Of a stretch of 64,000 nucleotides of DNA, positions 58,001 through 64,000 are shown piece by piece; position 1 is the stretch's first letter, and each line of letters begins with the position of its first letter. A model generated the notes under the pieces. It had not been told where the DNA came from, made no database searches, and worked only from the letters and a program-made list of their open reading frames with translations. The position numbers and the translations under genes were made by a program. Source of the DNA: Glandiceps talaboti (lineage: Eukaryota; Hemichordata; Enteropneusta; Spengelidae); assembly GCF_964340395.1 (NCBI RefSeq), contig NC_135555.1, positions 1,421,501-1,485,500 on the forward strand, given 5' to 3'.

Positions 58001-61000
58001 AAATCAAACTACCTGTTGAATGAGATGATTGACAGCTCAATAATTGTACAATACTGTGTGATTTCTTGTGTTGGCACGTATTGACCATTATCGATGTGTT
58101 TGACAAGAAAGATGTATTTTATGTTGTAAAATACATAGAAGTGAATATTATATTTTTAGAACAAAAATTACTTGAAATAAGTGAAAATTTTAATCCATGT
58201 GGGAGTTAAGTTGTCACCAGTGAAGCAATAGAAATCACAAATTAATGAGATTTAACGTCAAAGGACCACTCTAATATATAGTAGAAGTATTAAATGCCAT
58301 GTGGATTAAATGTATTGAAATTTATTAATGCTTAAGTGTTGGAAAATTCAGAAAGTACAAAATACATCCATGAGTTTAGATGGTAATAAAATGAAAAAAT
58401 GATGTATAAAATGCATCCACAAGTATGCGTGGGAATAAAAATAGAAAAATTAATTGTGCACCTGACACATGAGAGCAGCACCCTGGGTCGAAGTAAAATT
58501 ACAAGTCATTACAGACATTAGCTAAGGAAGTTGGGTTTCTTATCTTTCTTATCACTGAATAATGTTTGTTGGCAATATTTACAAATGTGATAAAGCACTA
58601 TTACATAACACATCAGGCAAAGCTAAGCTCAATACCTAAGAGTGAAGACCCTAATGTCATATCAGTTGTTATCAGTTTTACTGACCCATTATCAGTGACA
58701 TTGCAAATAGCTTTAGAGATGCCAACAATTTTTATGACACCCGACTTGCTGGCTCACCAAGTCGGGAAAGTTGCACTTGAACTGCTAATGCAAAGAATCC
58801 GTCATGTTTCATATCCCTGTAAAATAAATCTCACATCAGGTTGTTATGTAGATGTCTTAATGCATTCATAAAGAATGAGAATTCTGCTATAGTCTGATAC
58901 ACACAAGGTTTGGTATTTTAAAATGAACAAAATCCAGTTACTTGAGTAATCGTTGGATGGCGTTGCCATGGCAATATCTGTTGAAAGGCAATACTGAGTA
59001 GCAATGTAATTACCGTATCTATGTTATAAGGTTATTTGAATTAAGTTAAGGGGTCTTACTTCCCTCAGGCACATCTTCAATCAACAGTGAAATTGATTGA
59101 GGAGTTTTAGATTGATAAATATCAAGATTGCCGAGGTTATTTGTCAGGTGTACATATTCAATAACTGTTCATCAAATCAGTAGCATTGCTATGTCTTACA
59201 TTTAATCTCCTGTCTGTTTTTTCTATTCACTTAAATAAAATACTTACAGACATAATCAAATATGTCAGTTTGTACAAAGATTTTACTTTCTGTAGAATTG
59301 TAATTACTTGGCCATAAAAACACAGGAGACAGTGTGGAAACAGACATAACAGTATTTGATTTATTTGAAGGCCCTTTTACCCTCAAGGACCTAATAGCTT
59401 GGCATATACTTGGCTGAAAGTTGAGAGTCTTACTATCCTTGATTACATCGCCAACAGACAGTGAAATTGATTACATGTACAACTTACGATTGATAAATAT
59501 TGAGATTGTCTATCTACTGTCTGAAAATGTGACAAGTGAACAGTGTGCAGTTATCATGTGCAGATCAGTGCCTGTATCAATAGTATGCAGCAATCTAATA
59601 TCATATGTAGAGATTTCCATGATTACCCTGGATGTTACTTTATCACATTATACAATTTACTCATTCTTGTAAACCAGAGGTGTTATTTCTTCCTCAACTG
59701 TGGTTTACGACAATGAATTTACTCTATTGATGATGTCAGGAGATATAAAGACTTTAGTTTGTGTAGAAATTTGATGACTAGTCTTTAAGAAACTATGGAT
59801 ACATTGTGGAAATTAGGAGTTGATTATTTGATTTATTTCAAGGATCTTATAGCTAGACACGAGAGTGAAATGTATTGAAATTATAATGATAGGTATCGAC
59901 AGAGCTGTAGACATGTCTGCTAATTTGACCTTCTAGTAATATGAAAAAATTGCTGAAGCGGTAGATATTATTCACAAGATGAAAGCTAGTCAGAACTTTT
60001 GGAAATTATCCTTTGAGTTGAGTTTTGGTTTAGACTGTCCAGTTTTCAAATTCACATGTTTTTATGATGTGGTTGTTTTATGATGTTGTCTACATTAAGT
60101 TATTGTTTTTTAGGAAATATATGTGTTTCAAATGTACATATACAGCATGTTTATCCATCATGATTTAAAACGGGAATAATTTTTGTAGTATTTCCTGTAT
60201 ACTGTTACTGTATAGTTTATTATTTTCTTTACTTCTTATTTTGATATTTCCACTCTTTTTTGTTCACCTGTTTCAAGTATACTTATTCTCAGTGTATTAT
60301 TACTTTTCAGGTGAAAGAAGGCAAGCAGCCATGAATTCAGAAGACATCAGTTTATTGATAGATAAACAAATACATATTTTGTTAGCTGGATCAGATGGTA
60401 AGAATCATAGAAATATATCTAGATACAGTGAACTGTAAGTGGGTATAGAACTTAAATAGTCACATGACTACAGCTGTATTTTGAGTTATTTATAATTAAT
60501 TGTTTTAACAAATTGGGAATATTATACATATCATGTTGATATTAAAGTTATGATTAATTTGTAAAGTTAATACATTAATACAACCTAATCTGTGTATAAT
60601 ACATACATCTAGGTGCAGCCCTTAGGATGGCAGGTATGGATGGTACTAAACTGAAAGCTATACTTCAATCCTGTTTTGAAAGATTGGCAAATAACATGAA
60701 TCCACAGGTAAGGATTGTCCTCTCACAATAAATGTCATGATCATTGTACTGTACAATCAGTTATTCAATCAATCAATCAATCAAACAGTCGGTCAATCAA
60801 TCAATCAATCAGTCAGTCAGTCAGTCAATAATTCAGTCAGTCAATCAATCAATCGATCGATCAATCAATCAATCAATCATTCAGTCAATCAATCAATCAA
60901 TCAATTAGTCAGTCAATCAATCAGTCAGTCAGTCAGTTAGTCAGTCAATCTGTATCTGTATAAATGAGTCCAATGACCAGATAACTGATATATGAGCCAC

Positions 61001-62079
61001 GCAGAGAGAAGACACTTTGTCATGCTGGATAGATGCCTTAAAGGTATCAACAGATGCAGCTTTAACTATGCTATCTTCAAGATTGTTCAAGTCTGTTATT
61101 GTTCATGGGAAGAATGAGTTTTCCAAGAAGATTGTATTACACTTTGGTATCTGGTAGCAACGAGAAATATGTGTAGCGTATTTTTTCAATCAATCAATCA
61201 ACCACTAACTTATTAACAATCAATTAATTAATTACTCATTTTTTTCTGTAAACAGCAATTAGTGCCTGTTGATTAATCAGTCGGCTGAGCATTCAACCAA
61301 TCATCAATATCAACCACTTCTTCATCCATTTCTTAATGAGTCAGTCAGTCAGTTAATCAAGTTTGTTAGTCAATCAATTAACCAATCAATTACTGTATCA
61401 AATCAAATCAAATGAAGGATCAAGTAATTCACTAATGATTAATAAAGAAATCAAACAATAAGTTTTTCATTCAGTCAATAATAACCATCATTATCTTATA
61501 TATCTTCACTCCATCGATTGGTAGGAATGTTTTACAGCTGTCAGATTAGTCTGTGATGGGGCGCCCTCACACATTGGTCAACAGAGAGGTAGAGAGGAGC
61601 AACACAATGTATCTTATGGTCTACCTGTACAGATTAGTATATATACCACAAGTCTAAGGATATAAATAGTACATGTACAGTTTGATGGCTATTGATTATT
61701 TTTTGAATTTGTAGTATTAAAAATCAAGGGTTCTTTAAAATGAAGTTGAAAATTCACTACTTGATATCATTGAAGCCTCAGCTTGAATTAGGATTAACAT
61801 TTTGCTGATAAAAATATAATTTGAGATTTTAGGATTTCAAATTTTCACTTTCTCTGTTTTATGTATCACTAATTGTTAACACCAAATGGATCAAATCATA
61901 TTATTTTTCCAATGATTTCAGTCTTCAGAAAACTCCATATGTTGTGATTTAATAAATGCTGCTAGTATTCAACGGGAGGTTGATGCAATGATAGTGACCA
62001 AACTGAAAGATGTGTCAGCTAAGCAAGTCACTAAGGTATGAAATCAATCAATTAATCAATCAGTCAGTCAGTCAGTCAG

Positions 62080-62150
<71 letters not shown>

Positions 62151-62414
62151 GTCAGTCAGTAAATCAATCAATCAGGAAGTTGATGCTATGATAGTGACCA
62201 AACTGAAAGATGTGTCAGCTAAGCAAATCACTGAATGTGCATATAGTTTTACTAACAATACCAGGTGGTCAGATTCTAAATAAAAATTATGTTCTTTTTA
62301 TACTTTCAGATGGTACAAGATTTGATTTATGACCCCCTTGGTATGATAGTTGTATGGGCCAGTATTTTAGGTGGAATTATTGGACTCACCACTGAACTCT
62401 TATTAACCCTCTAA
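52024..62414 (+). CDS. Membrane protein resembling bacterial DUF445/YheB
   Basis: Nine coding exons joined in phase: 52024-52061, 53193-53451, 55131-55245, 56662-56776, 57462-57598, 60311-60397, 60613-60707, 61922-62035 and 62310-62414 (TAA); 354 aa. The first ~99 residues are polar, Ser/Thr/Glu-rich and probably cytosolic. Residues about 108-128 (CLCVTVFFVILVIGITLVEI) are a membrane helix. Residues 138-176 (FRAIGIYGFSGGIITWISIR, then LVFHRIPGFIG) are hydrophobic and followed by GSIPSQYKEIKQTLRSTI. About 150 helical residues separate this from a C-terminal helix (DPLGMIVVWASILGGIIGLT). In bacterial DUF445 proteins as I remember them, an N-terminal Gly-rich helix with (T/N)xxxI and an IP-G-IP motif likewise pairs with a C-terminal GGxxGxxxGL helix preceded by a (T/S)xxQVxxMV stretch. 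Homology is inferred by eye. Function unknown. Confidence 0.8.
52240..52520. promoter_or_regulatory. CpG-rich patch in intron 1
   Basis: CpGs are frequent here (for example CGTCCCACGATCCGGGACG, an inverted repeat) in a window where they are otherwise scarce. This could be an unmethylated promoter flank or an enhancer. No alternative first exon was identified. Confidence 0.3.
52890..52937. repeat. TTTG microsatellite
   Basis: About eleven TTTG units with one T-rich interruption, in intron 1 of the DUF445-like gene. Confidence 0.95.
54503..54793. mobile_element. 291 bp foldback element, intron 2 of the DUF445-like gene
   Basis: The left arm starts GCCATGTGGATGAAAATTGG and the right arm ends CAATTTTCATCCACATGGC. 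Inverted similarity continues to the centre near 54650 (TGTGTAAAATGGTTGTTATTG against its mirror). The whole element is one diverged palindrome without coding capacity. Confidence 0.85.
55468..55485. repeat. G homopolymer
   Basis: A run of about 18 G, likely to vary in length and to be a sequencing weak point. Confidence 0.95.
59040..59870. repeat. Diverged tandem duplication, about 380 bp units
   Basis: The block with GTCTTACT, ACAGTGAAATTGATT and GATTGATAAATAT near 59049-59135 recurs near 59430-59510. The block with GTGGAAAC, TATTTGATTTATTTGAAGG near 59330-59400 recurs near 59800-59850. It lies in intron 5 of the DUF445-like gene. Confidence 0.6.
60760..60957. repeat. AATC/AGTC microsatellite after exon 7
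   Basis: About 200 bp of mixed AATC and AGTC units starting roughly 50 bp past the exon 7 donor. A looser trail of the same units continues to about 61390. Confidence 0.97.
61548..61622. mobile_element. MITE family B, copy 3
   Basis: AGTCTGTGATGGGGCGCCCTC at the left and GTATCTTATGGTCT at the right match the copies at 7179 and 7722. It is shorter, lacking part of the interior. Confidence 0.6.
62043..62175. repeat. AATC microsatellite after exon 8
   Basis: About 32 AATC/AGTC units beginning 8 bp after the exon 8 donor at 62036. Confidence 0.98.
62176..62232 (+). pseudogene. Copy of the 3' part of exon 8
   Basis: GAAGTTGATGCTATGATAGT and the next 37 bases repeat exon 8 from 61976, 200 bp upstream, with only three or four differences. 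Two of the differences are silent and one gives Val to Ile. The copy follows AATCAATCAG, a possible AG acceptor, but lacks the donor: ACTAAG|GTATG has become ACTGAATGTG. It is therefore an exon fragment left in intron 8, separated from the original by the microsatellite. Confidence 0.9.
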
Positions 62415-62890
62415 GGACTTGGTTTCTAGTAAGTCTATGTCTGTGTAATATGGCAGCCTTTACAAGGTGCAAATGAAGGTCACATGTACTGGATACATGG
62501 TGATTAGCAAGTCATTAGAGTTTATAACCAAATCTGCAATAATTATCCAATTGCTACTTTGTTGTCTATTTTATGCGATCTCAGCTGAAGATGTAATTCA
62601 GTCAGCTAGATGAGTCTTAAAAAATCACAATTACTTATACGTCCAGGACCAATTTAGCCATCCAAGAGACTATACAAGTTCTTTCTTTCCTATTCAACCA
62701 CCTAAGTGAGTCTTAAATATCACAATAGTTACTAACTTTTAACCCCAGGGACCAATTCAGTCACCTAGGTGATGCTTAAAAATCATACCTGACTTTGGTT
62801 AAATTTTTTGGGCATTAATGAGTTCAATGCAAATAGCCTAGAATTCAGGTGAGTGGGGATTTTGAATTTTGATGTGATGAGGCAAATAAA
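62415..62890 (+). other. Probable 3' UTR of the DUF445-like gene
   Basis: The first AATAAA after the stop is at 62885-62890. The stretch carries the start of a degenerate repeat (next entry). Confidence 0.45.
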
Positions 62891-63120
62891 GAATTCAAAC
62901 CCCCATTTTCATGGATTCCGGGCTATCTTGCAAATAGGGTTCTTGCATAGACTCAGAAGCCTGTCCTCAGCAGCTGTTATTGTGTGGAGAACAGCACCCC
63001 CAAACACACCCTTTACTTCCAGAGCCAATTTTGCCACCTAGGTGACTTGTAAAAATCACAACTTCTTACTTCAGGGCCAATTTTAAGCAATCTATGTGAA
63101 TTTTACAAATGTCAAAACAA
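62570..63120. repeat. Degenerate interspersed units in the 3' UTR and flank
   Basis: A motif of about 60-70 bp recurs about six times with gaps: AATTCAGTCA(C/G)CTAG(A/G)TGA, then CTTAAAAATCACAA-TACTTA, then CCAGGGACCAATTTAGCCA. Several copies centre on the palindrome TCACCTAGGTGA. Copies differ at many positions, so the array is old or the motif is under partial constraint. Confidence 0.6.
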
Positions 63121-64000
63121 CTGCCAGTCCAATTTTTGCAGGCATCAGTGAATTTTACCTAAGAATGACATAACATGTGGTCTTTATAACAATTGTTGTA
63201 GCTCTTGTCAGACAGCGTTCTAATTGAGATGGTGAGGATTGAAAGAGAAAAGTGTCAGAATCAATACTGATGTACACAAGAGTAGAAGTCTTTTCAATCT
63301 ATAAGATTGTACCATTATATTATACTCCAAGAACTATACTGTTTTCAGTGCAACATCTGTCCATTCAGCAACTATGTAATCTAGATAGTTTAGATTAGAT
63401 TAGATTAGATTAGATTAGAATAGATATAACTTTATTACAACCGTATAGAAAATTGTCAATTCTATTTGGGTACATAGTGTAATAAAGATATAAAGAATAC
63501 TACAATATGAAATAGGCTAATTGTTATCAGTATATGTATTACCATAACTTTAAGCTATACAATAAATTCTATACAGCTAGTATAACTAGACTGCCCAGTA
63601 CTATTAATAATATATGTAAGTTATTCAATGTATAAAACAGTACTTCTTGTATGCATAGAGAATGAAGTTGTTTTCCACACATCTACTATGTATTTTATGA
63701 ATGCAATATATATCTTGCCATATATGTTAATGATTTCCAAACATAGAAATGACCCCGAGTATGCTGTGCCACACTTTGCTGTACTTTTGAAACCTGCTGT
63801 AATATTTCTATAGCCATGGTATAACTGAGGTTACTGCCCAAAAGGTCATATACGGTGAAATATTATATTTTCATTTGGAATTTATTACTGTTTTCACAGG
63901 TGTGTTTCACTAAAATAAAACTCGGTGAAAACAGTACTAAGTTTCTACTCCAAGTTACCATCCATACTTTCTTAAATCAGTAAAAAGTTGGCCCTGGTAA
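62891..64000. other. Unassigned 3' flank
   Basis: No exon is recognised. Apart from the degenerate units and a LINE-like tail at 63390-63510, I see only short open frames. Confidence 0.5.
63390..63510 (-). mobile_element. Possible LINE/SINE 3' tail
   Basis: On the minus strand GGTTGTAATAAAGTTATATC runs into five ATCTA-type units (63394-63425 on the plus strand as TTAGA repeats). A TTGTAATAAA end with a short tandem tail is usual for L2-like elements. No coding part remains. Confidence 0.4.

Noticed and set aside
63394-63425. Telomere-like TTAGA repeat
   Set aside because: The unit is TTAGA, not TTAGG or TTAGGG, and it is attached to a LINE-like 3' end.

Overview
This is an AT-rich, intron-rich animal nuclear contig. 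Coding exons are small, most introns run from a few hundred bases to about 2.7 kb, splice sites are GT-AG, and the introns are full of microsatellites, minisatellites, short inverted-repeat DNA elements, tRNA-derived SINEs and LINE 3' ends. BRD7 and BRD9 are represented by one gene with features of both vertebrate paralogues, which points to an invertebrate. I cannot fix the phylum from the sequence; a non-vertebrate deuterostome or a spiralian would both fit.

Layout. (1) 1-1239, plus strand: 3' part of an unrecognised acidic, Cys-rich, basic-tailed protein. (2) 1240-13890: gene-poor DNA with two MITE families, a 1.36 kb satellite with higher-order structure (8450-9807) and the probable PRPF4B 3' UTR. 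(3) 13891-23923, minus: PRPF4B (PRP4 kinase), 12 coding exons, 914 aa. (4) 24050-24421, plus: ANAPC15, one uninterrupted coding exon, sharing a 126 bp start-to-start promoter with PRPF4B. (5) 27593-39858, minus: BRD7/9-type bromodomain protein, 14 coding exons, 763 aa. (6) 40563-48365, plus: TRIP13/PCH2 AAA+ ATPase, 11 coding exons, 429 aa, head-to-head with BRD7/9, as in the human genome. (7) 52024-62414, plus: a 9-exon, 354 aa membrane protein whose two hydrophobic ends resemble bacterial DUF445/YheB proteins. (8) 62415-64000: its 3' UTR with degenerate repeats, then unassigned DNA.

Function. PRPF4B is a spliceosomal kinase also linked to the spindle checkpoint. ANAPC15 and TRIP13 both act in removing or disassembling the mitotic checkpoint complex. 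BRD7/9 is a reader subunit of SWI/SNF-class remodellers. Two divergent promoters therefore cover four housekeeping genes, three of them checkpoint-linked.

The most unusual observation is a recurring structure: the 3' end of a coding exon, in three of four cases with its 5' splice site, has been tandemly copied into the following intron. In TRIP13 intron 9 this is a 48 bp unit in about 8.5 copies with nine GTAAGT donors; in TRIP13 intron 10 a 50 bp unit in four copies; in BRD7/9 intron 7 an 85 bp duplication; in the DUF445-like gene a 57 bp exon piece beyond an AATC microsatellite. The second lead is the DUF445-like animal protein itself.

All exon models were built by eye from reading frame, splice consensus and remembered protein families; no search or transcript evidence was available.
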